The position numbers and the translations under genes were made by a program. DNA of 64,000 nt from Epilithonimonas sp. JDS (GTDB taxonomy: Bacteria; Bacteroidota; Bacteroidia; Flavobacteriales; Weeksellaceae): contig NZ_JAJSAX010000002.1 in NCBI RefSeq assembly GCF_021261315.1, positions 620,001 through 684,000 on the forward strand, read 5' to 3'. Below are positions 1 to 9,706 of this stretch, one piece after another. The notes beneath the pieces are model-generated. The model saw nothing but the letters and a program-made list of their open reading frames with translations, was not told the origin of the DNA and did no database searches. Each line of letters starts with the position of its first letter. The stretch's first letter is position 1.

Positions 1-98
1 CGCTTAACAATAAACCTGATAAAGCGAGTCAGGACTTCGTATTCTACCAAGTTAATTTTGGAATCGGATACGTTTTTAATAGAAAATTAAAGAACTAA
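1..98 (+). CDS. 3' end of an outer-membrane protein-like gene (partial)
   Basis: An open frame enters from the left edge (frame 3) and ends at TAA 96-98. The visible C-terminus alternates hydrophobic and polar residues (FYQVNFGIGYVFNRK), like the last strands of a beta-barrel outer-membrane protein. Only about 31 codons are visible, so the family cannot be named. It lies 96 bp upstream of nuoG. Confidence 0.4.
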   Translation, partial: LNNKPDKASQDFVFYQVNFGIGYVFNRKLKN

Positions 99-194
99 AA
101 TACACATCAAGTTATATTTTAAATATAAATAGAATTGACAAAAGATCTAGGACAAAGATTTAATCTAAAATCCGAAAATCTAAAACCTTGAAAT

Positions 195-1223
195 ATGAGC
201 GAAGAAGTCAAAAAATTTAAAGTTACCATAGACGGACAAACGACTGAAGTTTTGCCTGGCACTTCCATTTTGGAAGCTGCAAGACAAATCGGAGGAAAAT
301 CTGTACCGCCAGCTATGTGCTATTATAGCAAACTGGAAACCAGCGGAGGCCGATGCAGAACGTGTTTGGTAGAAGTTTCCAAAGGTTCCGAAGCAGACCC
401 GAGACCAATGCCTAAATTGGTTGCAAGCTGTAGAACTGGAGTGATGGACGGAATGGAAGTGAAAAACCTTAGTTCTGAAAAAGCACAAGAAGGTAGAAAA
501 GCGGTGACCGAATTCCTTTTGGTCAATCACCCTTTGGATTGCCCAGTTTGTGATCAGGCGGGAGAATGTCATCTTCAGGATCTTGGCTACGAGCACGGAA
601 ACCTTGAGACCAGAACTGAGTTCGAAAGAAATACCTATGATGCAGATGACATTGGTCCAAACATCAAACTGAATATGAACCGTTGCATCCTTTGCGCAAG
701 ATGCGTATTGGCTGCGAATCAATTGACAGAGAAAAGAGAGCACGGAATCCTTTACAGAGGAGACCACGCAGAGATCTCTACAATGTTGAACAAAGCTTTG
801 GACAACGATTTCATCGGAAACGTGATCGATGTTTGTCCGGTTGGAGCTTTGACAGACAGAACGGCGAGATTCACTAGCAGAGTTTGGTTCACAAAACCTT
901 ACAACGCAACTTGTTCTTGTACAAAGTGTAGCGGAAAAGCAGTCGTTTGGATGAAAGGTGATGAAGTGGTGAGAGTAACGGCTAGAAAAGACCAATACGG
1001 AGAAGTTGAAGAATGGATCTGTGACGAGTGTCGTTTCCACAAAAAAGATACTGCACTTTGGAACATCGAAGGACCAAGACATATCGACAGACATTCTGTG
1101 ATCTCACTTAATCATTATGAGAAAAAAACAGACAGCTACAATGTTTTAGAAAATTTTGAAGCCAAAGAAATTGGTGTTTCAGACGAAAAAGAAATTGAAA
1201 AATTAGATAATGAGACGATTTGA
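195..1223 (+). CDS. nuoG: NADH-quinone oxidoreductase subunit G, short flavobacterial form
   Basis: Peripheral-arm subunit of complex I that carries iron-sulfur clusters passing electrons from NADH/FMN toward quinone. An N-terminal 2Fe-2S ferredoxin domain has Cys42, Cys54, Cys57 and Cys79. The His-Cys cluster motif is His112, Cys116, Cys119, Cys125. A 4Fe-4S site is Cys164, Cys167, Cys170 plus Cys214. A last cysteine group (240, 242, 245, 276, 279) resembles the N-terminal cluster of molybdopterin oxidoreductases. At 342 residues it lacks the large C-terminal molybdopterin-like domain of the 700-900 residue proteobacterial subunit; short forms occur in Bacteroidota. First gene of the visible nuo run. 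Confidence 0.93.
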   Translation: MSEEVKKFKVTIDGQTTEVLPGTSILEAARQIGGKSVPPAMCYYSKLETSGGRCRTCLVEVSKGSEADPRPMPKLVASCRTGVMDGMEVKNLSSEKAQEGRKAVTEFLLVNHPLDCPVCDQAGECHLQDLGYEHGNLETRTEFERNTYDADDIGPNIKLNMNRCILCARCVLAANQLTEKREHGILYRGDHAEISTMLNKALDNDFIGNVIDVCPVGALTDRTARFTSRVWFTKPYNATCSCTKCSGKAVVWMKGDEVVRVTARKDQYGEVEEWICDECRFHKKDTALWNIEGPRHIDRHSVISLNHYEKKTDSYNVLENFEAKEIGVSDEKEIEKLDNETI

Positions 1224-1264
1224 TTTTGAGAATTTCTCAAGAATCAAAACTCAAATAAATTGAT

Positions 1265-2329
1265 ATGGAATTACTGACTTTTAAAATCATATTGGTACTT
1301 GCCCTATTCCTTCTGGCGCTTACGATCGCAGCCTACTCTACTTGGGCAGAAAGAAAAGTGGCCGCTATTATGCAGGACAGGATCGGACCAAACAGATCGG
1401 GACCTTTCGGATTGTTGCAACCGTTGGCAGATGGTGGTAAATTTTTCTTCAAAGAGGATTTTACGCCACAACACGCTGAGAAATTCCTTTTTATATTAGG
1501 ACCTTCTTTGGTGATGTTTATTTCATTGATCACTGGTGCAGTGATTCCTTGGGGTAAAACATTAAATTTTGGAGGCGTTTCTTATGATCTTCAAGTTGCA
1601 AATATCGATGTGGGCGTTTTGTTCATCATCGGAATGGCTTCCATCGGTGTTTACGGAATCATGATCGGAGGTTGGGCTTCGAATAACAAATATTCATTGC
1701 TTGGCGCCATCAGAGCTTCTTCTCAAATGATCTCTTACGAGTTGGCAATGGGATTGGCGCTTCTTTCTATCATTATGATGACAGGAAGTTTGGACCTAAA
1801 AATGATCTCTGAAACTCAAGCTACTGGAAAAATTTGGGGATTCATTCCTGCCATTTCCGGTATCAACTGGAATATTCTTTATCAACCATTGGCATTCTTA
1901 ATATTTTTTGTTGCAGCTTTGGCGGAGACCAACCGTCACCCTTTCGATTTACCAGAATGTGAATCCGAATTGGTAACTGGTTATTCTACAGAGTATTCAT
2001 CAATGAAATTAGGATTGTATATGTTTGGGGAATATGTGAATATGTTCATTTCAAATGCATTCATCGTAGTTCTTTTCTTCGGAGGTTACAATTATCCTGG
2101 AATTGATTGGGTAACTCAGAACTGGGGAGAAAATGCAGCAGGAATTTTAAGTATTGTGGCTTTCCTAACAAAAACAATCGTGGGAATATTGATCTTTATG
2201 TGGATCAGATGGACACTTCCAAGATTTAGATATGACCAATTGATGCACCTTGGATGGAAAACTTTGATTCCATTGGCTTTGGTAAATCTAATGGTAACAG
2301 GTGCTGTGATTTTGGCATTTGGAAATTAA
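1265..2329 (+). CDS. nuoH: NADH-quinone oxidoreductase subunit H
   Basis: Membrane subunit of complex I that forms part of the quinone chamber and links the peripheral arm to the proton-pumping arm. The 354 residues form about eight hydrophobic helices. Family signatures are visible: WAERKVAAIMQDRIGPN near the N-terminus, ADGGKFFFKEDFTP, and the acidic loop ETNRHPFDLPECESELVTGY. Length is normal. It follows nuoG after 41 bp in the same operon. Confidence 0.96.
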   Translation: MELLTFKIILVLALFLLALTIAAYSTWAERKVAAIMQDRIGPNRSGPFGLLQPLADGGKFFFKEDFTPQHAEKFLFILGPSLVMFISLITGAVIPWGKTLNFGGVSYDLQVANIDVGVLFIIGMASIGVYGIMIGGWASNNKYSLLGAIRASSQMISYELAMGLALLSIIMMTGSLDLKMISETQATGKIWGFIPAISGINWNILYQPLAFLIFFVAALAETNRHPFDLPECESELVTGYSTEYSSMKLGLYMFGEYVNMFISNAFIVVLFFGGYNYPGIDWVTQNWGENAAGILSIVAFLTKTIVGILIFMWIRWTLPRFRYDQLMHLGWKTLIPLALVNLMVTGAVILAFGN

Positions 2330-2348
2330 TTTTGTTAAGAACTATCGC

Positions 2349-2906
2349 ATGAATAAAATATTAACAATACTTTTCATTACAATATCTATATTTGGTTTTT
2401 CTCAGAAGCATGTGGATGCGGTAATTATAAAAAGTAATAACGATACAATCAACTCTAGAATGAAAGTATCAACAAATATTTTTTATAAAAACTTGATAGA
2501 TGAGAAGAGCTTTTATAGAGTTTTGAACTTGCTTGATGACAATGACAAAAAAAAGGAAAAAATAAAAGCTACCGATGTCAAAAGTCTACAATTTACTGAC
2601 TTTGAAGGAAAGCAAAGAGTCTATATAAATTCTGGAAAAACATTAGGACAATTAATGTTTGAAGGAAAAAAAACGAAATGGGTCAGAGATATTTTGGTCA
2701 ATGCTAATGATGGCTCAGTGTCTTATTCAGATTATTTGGTCGATACAAATGGAAAAGAATATACATTTAATGGACTATTTATAAGTCCTAAAAAAAGGTT
2801 GATTGAGGCTACTAAATCAAAACCCGAATTAGTTGATATAATTAACAATACAGAAAGATTTTCTGACGAAAATGTTCTAAATATTCTTCAAAAATATGAT
2901 GAATAA
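2349..2906 (+). CDS. secreted protein of unknown function inside the nuo operon
   Basis: I do not recognise a family. The start at 2349 gives a classic flavobacterial signal peptide (lysine, about 12 hydrophobic residues, then GFSQK); an earlier in-frame start at 2319 would overlap nuoH and spoil it. The mature part (about 165 residues) is rich in lysine, aspartate and asparagine, with no membrane segment or cysteine pattern. Poly-A runs make it more AT-rich than its neighbours. It starts 19 bp after nuoH and ends 120 bp before nuoI, so it should be transcribed with complex I genes, though a periplasmic protein has no known role there. It may be a recent insertion. Confidence 0.75.
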   Translation: MNKILTILFITISIFGFSQKHVDAVIIKSNNDTINSRMKVSTNIFYKNLIDEKSFYRVLNLLDDNDKKKEKIKATDVKSLQFTDFEGKQRVYINSGKTLGQLMFEGKKTKWVRDILVNANDGSVSYSDYLVDTNGKEYTFNGLFISPKKRLIEATKSKPELVDIINNTERFSDENVLNILQKYDE

Positions 2907-3026
2907 TAAAAGACACATTAAGTTGCAAATTTTACTCATTGTACAAAAATAGAATTAATAATAATAAAAGATATAAGACAAGAACGGTCGAAGATCTAAT
3001 GTCTAACATCTAACATCTATAATTAA

Positions 3027-3584
3027 ATGAAACTTACTAACAGATCAAAAGTTGTTTCGAATAAAGAAATGACCTTTTCTGAGAAGATCTACCTTCCGGC
3101 GATTTTCAAGGGAATGGGAATCACTTTTAAACACGCTGTGAGAACCGTTGTAAAACGCGCTCCAAACGTATATTCGTATCCTGAGGTTCAAAAACCGAGA
3201 GCAGAAATCTGGAGAGGCCAGCACGTTTTGAAAAGAGACGAGGAAGGCAGAGAAAGATGTACGGCTTGTGGACTTTGTGCCGTGGCTTGTCCTGCAGAAG
3301 CGATCACAATGACAGCCGGCGAGAGAACCAAGGAAGAAAAACACCTTTACAGAGAAGAGAAATATGCTGAGATCTACGAGATCAATATGTTAAGATGCAT
3401 CTTCTGCGGTATGTGTGAAGAGGCTTGTCCTAAATCTGCAATCTACTTAACTGACAGATTGGTGGATGTGGAACAAAACAGAAATTCTTTTATCTACGGA
3501 AAAGATAAACTGGTTGAGAAAATTAATGCAAGGGTTGACATCACAGAAAGACAGTCTGAGAAACAAAAAAATGCAGTAAAATAA
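3027..3584 (+). CDS. nuoI: NADH-quinone oxidoreductase subunit I
   Basis: TYKY-type subunit of complex I that carries two 4Fe-4S clusters handing electrons to the last cluster before quinone. Two ferredoxin motifs are complete: Cys78, Cys81, Cys84, Cys88 and Cys124, Cys127, Cys130, Cys134, each ending in Cys-Pro. The 185-residue length is normal. Its stop overlaps the start of nuoJ by one base (TAATG), indicating translational coupling. Confidence 0.96.
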   Translation: MKLTNRSKVVSNKEMTFSEKIYLPAIFKGMGITFKHAVRTVVKRAPNVYSYPEVQKPRAEIWRGQHVLKRDEEGRERCTACGLCAVACPAEAITMTAGERTKEEKHLYREEKYAEIYEINMLRCIFCGMCEEACPKSAIYLTDRLVDVEQNRNSFIYGKDKLVEKINARVDITERQSEKQKNAVK

Positions 3585-4081
3585 TGGATCAGATTTTATT
3601 TTTTATCGTAGCGTTTCTAGCCATCGCAAGTGCAGTTTACTTTGTATTTGCAAAAAATCCAATGTACGCAATTCTTTCACTTATTGTGACGATGTTCTCC
3701 ATCGCGGGAATGTACATTCTTCTTAATGCTCAGTTTTTAGGTATCGTTCAGATTATCGTTTACACAGGAGCCATTATGGTTTTATTTCTTTATATCTTAA
3801 TGATGTTGAACCTTAATAAAGAGGACGAAAGTAAAAAAGACAACCTTCCGAAATTCATCGGAATTTTCTCAGTTTGTATTTTGTTTGTTGGGATGTTGGG
3901 TGCTTACAAAGGACTTAGCGGAAAAACAGTAGCAGAAGGCAGCATCGATTATTCTGTCGGATTGACGAAAAATCTGGGAAGATTATTGTTTAACGAATAT
4001 GTATTGCCATTTGAACTGGCTTCTATCCTGATTTTAGCAGGGATCGTAGGTGCTGTTCTAATCGGTAAAAAAGATTTATAA
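3584..4081 (+). CDS. nuoJ: NADH-quinone oxidoreductase subunit J
   Basis: Small membrane subunit of complex I. The 165 residues contain five hydrophobic helices, including the conserved third-helix region with Y-x-G-A-x-M-V-L-F (IVYTGAIMVLFLYILMM), which is diagnostic for NuoJ/ND6. The start overlaps nuoI by one base and nuoK follows after 4 bp. Confidence 0.95.
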   Translation: MDQILFFIVAFLAIASAVYFVFAKNPMYAILSLIVTMFSIAGMYILLNAQFLGIVQIIVYTGAIMVLFLYILMMLNLNKEDESKKDNLPKFIGIFSVCILFVGMLGAYKGLSGKTVAEGSIDYSVGLTKNLGRLLFNEYVLPFELASILILAGIVGAVLIGKKDL

Positions 4082-4085
4082 GATT

Positions 4086-4418
4086 ATGGGAGGAGACGTA
4101 AATACATTTATACAGCAAGTGCCTTTGGAATATTTCATTATTCTGTGCACACTTCTGTTTTGTCTTGGTGTTTTGGGAGTTTTGCTTCGTAAAAATGCCA
4201 TCGTGATATTAGGATGTGTAGAATTGATGCTTAATTCCGTAAATCTTTTACTGGCAGCATTTTCAGCTTACAGTGGCGATGGCAACGGTCAGCTTTTGGT
4301 ATTCTTCATAATGGTGGTTGCCGCAGCGGAAGTAGCTGTAGGATTGGCAATCATCGCAATGATGTACAGAAATACCAAATCTGTGGACGTGAGTATTTTT
4401 AATAAATTAAGAGGATAA
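4086..4418 (+). CDS. nuoK: NADH-quinone oxidoreductase subunit K
   Basis: Three-helix antiporter-like subunit of complex I (ND4L). The 110 residues show the family signature GCVELMLNSVNLLLAAF, with the membrane glutamate needed for proton transfer, followed by a second acidic helix (AAAEVAVGLAI). Encoded 4 bp after nuoJ and 8 bp before nuoL. Confidence 0.95.
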   Translation: MGGDVNTFIQQVPLEYFIILCTLLFCLGVLGVLLRKNAIVILGCVELMLNSVNLLLAAFSAYSGDGNGQLLVFFIMVVAAAEVAVGLAIIAMMYRNTKSVDVSIFNKLRG

Positions 4419-4426
4419 TAAAAGGA

Positions 4427-6340
4427 ATGGAAAATTTAGTTTACGCGATTATACTTTTACCTTTAGTTGGATTCATCATCAACGGACTTTTCGGGAAGAA
4501 TCTTCCTAAAATAGTGGTTGGTAGTCTGGCAACATTGGTAGTTTTCGCTTCGTTTGTTATCACGACAAGTATATTTTTTAGTTTTAATGATGACAGCGCG
4601 CCTGTTGTCATCAAAGCTTTCGAATGGTTTAGAGTGAATGGAATTCAGGTTAACTTCGGATTTCAGATTGATCAGTTATCATTAATGATGGTAATGATCA
4701 TCACAGGTATTGGTTCATTGATTCACCTCTACTCGATTGGTTACATGAGCCACGACAAAGGATTTTACAAATTCTTCACCTACCTTAATCTCTTCATTTT
4801 CTCGATGTTGCTTTTGGTTTTAGGAAGCAATTATCTGATCTTGTTCATCGGTTGGGAAGGTGTTGGACTTTGTTCTTATTTATTAATCGGATTCTGGTAC
4901 ACGAACGAAGAATATGGAAAAGCAGCAAGAAAAGCTTTCATTATGAACCGTATTGGTGACCTTGGATTGTTGATCGGAATTTTCGCAATTGCAGCACACG
5001 TTAACGCTATCGATTATCTTTCTGTAGCTCAAAACGCATCAAGCTTTGAATTGGACGGAACACCGATCATCTTTATCACAGCTTGTTTATTCATCGGAGC
5101 AACAGGTAAATCTGCTCAGGTTCCGTTATACACTTGGTTGCCGGATGCAATGGCTGGACCGACACCGGTTTCTGCTTTGATCCACGCAGCAACAATGGTT
5201 ACGGCTGGTGTCTATTTGGTTGTACGATCTAATTTCTTATTTGTCCTTGCACCAACAGTTCAGGACGGCATTTTATTAATTGGATTCCTGACTGCAGCAT
5301 TGGCAGGTTTCTACGCACTTCGTCAAAACGATATCAAAAAAGTATTGGCATATTCTACAGTTTCTCAACTTGGATTTATGTTCATCGCTTTAGGTTTGGG
5401 CGCTTATTCCACAGCAATGTTCCACGTAATGACGCACGCTTTCTTCAAAGCTTTGTTATTCTTGGGAGCAGGTTCTGTGATCCACGCAATGAGCAACGAG
5501 CAGGATATGCGTTTTATGGGCGGACTGAAAAAATACATTCCAATTACTCATATTACTTTCCTGATCGGAACTTTGGCAATCTCAGGATTCCCACTATTAT
5601 CAGGGATGATTTCAAAAGACGAAATTTTGGTAGCAGCTTACGCTAAAAATCCAATCTATTGGGTAATGTTATTCGTTTTAGCAGCTATCACAGCAACTTA
5701 TATGTTCAGATTGTACTATTTGACTTTCCACGGCGAGTTCAGAGGGACAGAAGATCAAAAGCACCACTTGCACGAGAGTCCTGCAAATATGACTTTGCCA
5801 TTAATTGTTTTGGCTGTCCTTTCAGTAGTTGGAGGTTTTATCAATCTTCCTCACTTCATTGGTCACGGAAATTATGCTAAATTAATGGAATGGCTAAAAC
5901 CTGTCTTAACGGAAGAAAGTTTCAAACAGATGGAAAATACACTTTCCGGCGTAAGTTTCAATACAGAAATGATTCTTCTTGGAGCAACAATATTAATGTT
6001 CTTTACCGTTTGGTTCTTTGTTAAAAACACTTACGTTAAAAAACAAAAAAGAGCACTTCCGGAAGATCAATATACAGGATGGGAAAAACTATCAGCTAAG
6101 AAATTATTCGTTGATGAAATCTACAACGCCTGCATCGTAAGACCTTTCGAGGAAGCTGGTAAAGCAGCAGCGATGTTTGACAAAGCAGTTCTGGATCCTA
6201 TCGTGAATTTCATAGGACTTGGAGCAGCAGATTCTGGAAGAGCAGCAAAACGCCTTCAGAACGGAAATGTAGAAAACTATGTGCTGATTATGTCGTTGGC
6301 TGTAGGTATCGTATTAATTGTTAACTTTTTATTGAAATAA
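4427..6340 (+). CDS. nuoL: NADH-quinone oxidoreductase subunit L
   Basis: Largest antiporter-like proton-pumping subunit of complex I (ND5). It has 637 residues and multiple helices, with the family signatures LFIGWEGVGLCSYLLIGFW and LPDAMAGPTPVSALIHAATM near the centre, carrying the conserved Lys/His proton-path residues. The C-terminal third contains the predicted long lateral helix and a last membrane anchor. Length is normal. Confidence 0.96.
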   Translation: MENLVYAIILLPLVGFIINGLFGKNLPKIVVGSLATLVVFASFVITTSIFFSFNDDSAPVVIKAFEWFRVNGIQVNFGFQIDQLSLMMVMIITGIGSLIHLYSIGYMSHDKGFYKFFTYLNLFIFSMLLLVLGSNYLILFIGWEGVGLCSYLLIGFWYTNEEYGKAARKAFIMNRIGDLGLLIGIFAIAAHVNAIDYLSVAQNASSFELDGTPIIFITACLFIGATGKSAQVPLYTWLPDAMAGPTPVSALIHAATMVTAGVYLVVRSNFLFVLAPTVQDGILLIGFLTAALAGFYALRQNDIKKVLAYSTVSQLGFMFIALGLGAYSTAMFHVMTHAFFKALLFLGAGSVIHAMSNEQDMRFMGGLKKYIPITHITFLIGTLAISGFPLLSGMISKDEILVAAYAKNPIYWVMLFVLAAITATYMFRLYYLTFHGEFRGTEDQKHHLHESPANMTLPLIVLAVLSVVGGFINLPHFIGHGNYAKLMEWLKPVLTEESFKQMENTLSGVSFNTEMILLGATILMFFTVWFFVKNTYVKKQKRALPEDQYTGWEKLSAKKLFVDEIYNACIVRPFEEAGKAAAMFDKAVLDPIVNFIGLGAADSGRAAKRLQNGNVENYVLIMSLAVGIVLIVNFLLK

Positions 6341-6347
6341 ATAGATA

Positions 6348-7841
6348 ATGTCTTATTTACTATTAACATTATTACTGTTACCTCTTGTAGGTTCGGGTTT
6401 ACTCTTTTTCTGGAAAAATGCTTCCAGCAAATATATCGCATTGGCTTTTGCCCTTGCACAGATGTTTTTAGCATTTTACATGTTGGGAAGTTTCGATTTC
6501 AATCCAACTGTTGATGCGCCATTGCAATACGAGATCACTTATCCCTGGTCAAGCTATATCAAAAGTAGTTTGAATTTTGGGATCGATGGAATGAGTATGC
6601 TGATGGTTTTATTGACGAACATCTTGGTTCCATTAATCGTTTTGTCTTCTTATAACGAAGCGAAAGGCTATCCAAATTCTTTTTATGCTTTAATTCTATT
6701 AATGCAATTCGGATTGTTGGGTGTTTTCACTTCTTTGGACGGATTACTTTTCTACATCTTCTGGGAAGTTACTTTGATTCCAATCTGGTTAATTGCCGGA
6801 ATCTGGGGACAAGAAGATAAAAGAGTCAAATTCACAACAAAATTCTTTGTTTATACATTCGTAGGATCGTTGTTTATGTTGATAGGTTTGATCTATGTTT
6901 ACAACCACGCGGCGTCTTTCGCTTTGACAGATCTTTACAATGCTGACCTTAATATCAATGAACAAAATGTAATATTCTGGTTTATCTTCTTCGCATTTGC
7001 AGTGAAGTTGCCAGTTTTCCCTTTCCATACTTGGCAGCCTGACACATATACCTACTCTCCTACTCAGGGATCGATGTTGTTGTCTGGAATTATGCTGAAG
7101 ATGGCAGTTTACGGTGTTTTAAGATATTTGTTACCAATCACTCCACTAGCAATCGGCGGAATTTCGGGAGAAATCGTAATCATCCTTTCAGTAATCGGAA
7201 TTATCTACGGTGCATTGATCGCAATGATCTCCACAGACAGCAAACGATTGATTGCTTTCTCATCTCTTTCCCACGTTGGATTGATTGTCGCAGGTATTTT
7301 TGCCTCAGCAGTTGTGACAATGAGATCAGGTTTGACTTTCGAAGGCGGACAAGGTGCCATGATTCAGAGTTTTGCTCACGGAATCAACGTTGTAGGATTG
7401 TTCTATTGTGCAGATATTCTTTATAAAAGATTCAAAACAAGAGATATCAGAAAAATGGGAGGTTTGGCGAAAGTCGCTCCAAAGTTTGCGATCTTGTTTA
7501 TGATCATCTTACTTGGTGCAACCGGAGTTCCATTAACAAACGGATTCATCGGAGAATTTATCTTGTTAAAATCAGTTTACACTTACAATCACATAATGGC
7601 TGTAATGGCTGGATTGACAATCATTCTTTGTGCCGCTTATATGTTGAGATTCTACGGAAAAGCAATGTTTGGAAAAGGTGACGATTCAGTTTTGGCAACT
7701 ACGAAAGATGTAAGCAATGTAGAATTCACAGTTTTGGCAAGTTTATCAGTGTTCGTCATTGTTTTGGGGGTTTATCCTCAACCGGTTATAGAAATGGTGA
7801 CAAGCTCAGTGAGTTTCATCTATTCATCAATGATCAATTAA
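6348..7841 (+). CDS. nuoM: NADH-quinone oxidoreductase subunit M
   Basis: Antiporter-like proton-pumping subunit of complex I (ND4). The 497 residues form about fourteen helices. FWEVTLIPIWLIAGIWG contains the conserved glutamate, and PVFPFHTWQPDTYTYSPTQG with the following GIMLKM segment is the NuoM signature. Begins 7 bp after nuoL. Confidence 0.96.
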   Translation: MSYLLLTLLLLPLVGSGLLFFWKNASSKYIALAFALAQMFLAFYMLGSFDFNPTVDAPLQYEITYPWSSYIKSSLNFGIDGMSMLMVLLTNILVPLIVLSSYNEAKGYPNSFYALILLMQFGLLGVFTSLDGLLFYIFWEVTLIPIWLIAGIWGQEDKRVKFTTKFFVYTFVGSLFMLIGLIYVYNHAASFALTDLYNADLNINEQNVIFWFIFFAFAVKLPVFPFHTWQPDTYTYSPTQGSMLLSGIMLKMAVYGVLRYLLPITPLAIGGISGEIVIILSVIGIIYGALIAMISTDSKRLIAFSSLSHVGLIVAGIFASAVVTMRSGLTFEGGQGAMIQSFAHGINVVGLFYCADILYKRFKTRDIRKMGGLAKVAPKFAILFMIILLGATGVPLTNGFIGEFILLKSVYTYNHIMAVMAGLTIILCAAYMLRFYGKAMFGKGDDSVLATTKDVSNVEFTVLASLSVFVIVLGVYPQPVIEMVTSSVSFIYSSMIN

Positions 7842-7931
7842 TAATATCTTCTTTGAGGTATTAATTTAAATTAATAATAAAATTCAAAACGGACATCGGC
7901 TTTCCGAGTTCCGGCGAAACAAATAAAAGAA

Positions 7932-9314
7932 ATGAGTGTTTTAATAATTTTATTCCTTACGGCTGTTCTTGTATTATTCTCGGGTGTTTTCGAGAAAGGC
8001 AAATACGCAAGATATATCGGAATTGCAGGATTGATCGTTGGTTTATATGTCAGTTTCCTTCCAGAATGCGAGTTTTTCGACCAGTACAAATCGATGTACG
8101 AATACGGAAACAATGCCGCTTTGTTCACAAAAATTTCAGTGGTTGTCACTATGCTGTTGTTCTTTTTGGGCGGATTTGCATTCAGCAATCACAGAAGTCA
8201 TCAGTCAGAATTATATGCTTTGATGTTGTTCGCTCTTTGTGGCGGCGTCGTATTATTCGGTTTCCAAAACCTCGTAACCTTATTCTTAGGAATCGAAATC
8301 TTATCAATTCCATTGTACGTAATGGCTGGAGCAGATAAAACAGACCTTAGATCAACAGAAGCTTCTATGAAATATTTCCTTTTGGGAGCATTTGCAACAG
8401 GTTTCTTACTATTCGGAGTTGCTTTGGTTTACGGAAGCGCAGGAAGTTTTGACCTTTACACGATTCACGATTTTGCCATCAACAATCCAAAGAATTTAAT
8501 GCTGATCATGGGAGCTATTTTAATGCTTTGTGCATTGGCTTTCAAAGTTTCATTGGCACCTTTCCATATGTGGAGTCCGGATGTTTATCAAGGTTCGCCT
8601 TCTTTGATCACCGCTTTCATGGCGTCAGTGGTTAAGATCTCAGGATTCTTCGCATTATTTAAATTAATGACAATTGCATTTAACGGCATTGCCGGAGATT
8701 GGATTAACGTTTTAGGTGTTTTCATCATCTTGACTTTGTTACTTGCCAACGTGATGGGATTGGTTCAGACCAATGCGAAAAGAATGCTCGCCTACTCTTC
8801 CGTTTCCCACGCAGGTTACATCGCTTTGATATTCTTCGGAATCAATAATTTCTCTACATACATTTTAGGATATTATTTGTTCGCTTATTCATTAGCAACA
8901 GTTGGTGTTTTCATCAGTTTACTTTGGGTAGAGAAAATCAAAAAAGAAACGTCATTCGCGGCATTCAACGGACTTGGAAAGAGAGAGCCTGTTTTGGCAG
9001 TCGTTTCCACAGTTTCTATGCTATCAATGGCAGGGATTCCTTTAACCGCTGGTTTTATCGGGAAATTAGGAATTTTCAACCAGGCAATTGGCGGACATTA
9101 CGAGTTCCTGATTCTGATTGCAGTTCTGGGATCTGCATTAAGTATTGCTTATTATTTACGATTAATCATTGCGATGTTCTTCTACAAAGAAGATCATTTC
9201 AACACAAAAGAAAGAGCAACGATTACATACAATATTGTTTCTGTAGTCATCTTTTTGGCTTTGGTTTCAATGGGAATTGTGCCTGATTTGTTTGCAAAAA
9301 TATTCGGATTGTAA
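7932..9314 (+). CDS. nuoN: NADH-quinone oxidoreductase subunit N
   Basis: Antiporter-like proton-pumping subunit of complex I (ND2). The 460 residues are strongly hydrophobic, with the signature SLAPFHMWSPDVYQGSP and the downstream YSSVSHAGY motif. It starts 90 bp after nuoM, longer than other gaps in the operon. It is the last nuo gene and is followed 25 bp later by a strong hairpin with a T run. Confidence 0.96.
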   Translation: MSVLIILFLTAVLVLFSGVFEKGKYARYIGIAGLIVGLYVSFLPECEFFDQYKSMYEYGNNAALFTKISVVVTMLLFFLGGFAFSNHRSHQSELYALMLFALCGGVVLFGFQNLVTLFLGIEILSIPLYVMAGADKTDLRSTEASMKYFLLGAFATGFLLFGVALVYGSAGSFDLYTIHDFAINNPKNLMLIMGAILMLCALAFKVSLAPFHMWSPDVYQGSPSLITAFMASVVKISGFFALFKLMTIAFNGIAGDWINVLGVFIILTLLLANVMGLVQTNAKRMLAYSSVSHAGYIALIFFGINNFSTYILGYYLFAYSLATVGVFISLLWVEKIKKETSFAAFNGLGKREPVLAVVSTVSMLSMAGIPLTAGFIGKLGIFNQAIGGHYEFLILIAVLGSALSIAYYLRLIIAMFFYKEDHFNTKERATITYNIVSVVIFLALVSMGIVPDLFAKIFGL

Positions 9315-9338
9315 ATTTCAATTCCAAAAACAAAATAC

Positions 9339-9369
9339 AAACCTGATTCTATTCGAGTCAGGTTTTTTT
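9339..9369 (+). terminator. rho-independent terminator of the nuo operon
   Basis: AAACCTGA pairs with TCAGGTTT (8 bp) around an 11-base loop, followed by a T run. It lies directly after nuoN. Confidence 0.85.
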
Positions 9370-9499
9370 GTGAATTAACCTTTTTAAAAACCATTTTTTT
9401 GAAACCCCTTATCAAAAAAAACAATATGGCCCACGATGAAGACACAATTAAATTGAAAATAAGTTTCGAAAAAAATAGGATATCAAAAGGCGTATGTTT

Positions 9500-9585
9500 T
9501 CTACAGGTCGCTCCTGCGGAGCTTTAATTCTGTAATAGGATTTTTTCTACTAACAGTTCGCAGCTCTGCTGCTTTGTTTAATAAA
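9500..9585. repeat. two tandem small-hairpin repeat units
   Basis: Two similar units of about 55 bp, each starting TTTTCTAC and each carrying a 5-bp stem with a 3-base loop: GCTCC-TGC-GGAGC (9510-9522) and GCAGC-TCT-GCTGC (9560-9572). The stems differ in sequence but both still pair. They resemble short palindromic intergenic repeats common in flavobacterial genomes (recollection, not checked). The rest of the 392-bp gap between nuoN and the hydrolase holds the nuo terminator and AT-rich DNA without a visible gene. Confidence 0.55.
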
Positions 9586-9706
9586 TTTATGTCCTGAAAA
9601 TATCAGGTATTTTTCTCCAAATAAATAACATCAATCTTTAAAAAACTTCGAAACTATTTCCGATTATCATCTTCATACTCTATCTTTATTCAAAATATTT
9701 AATTCA

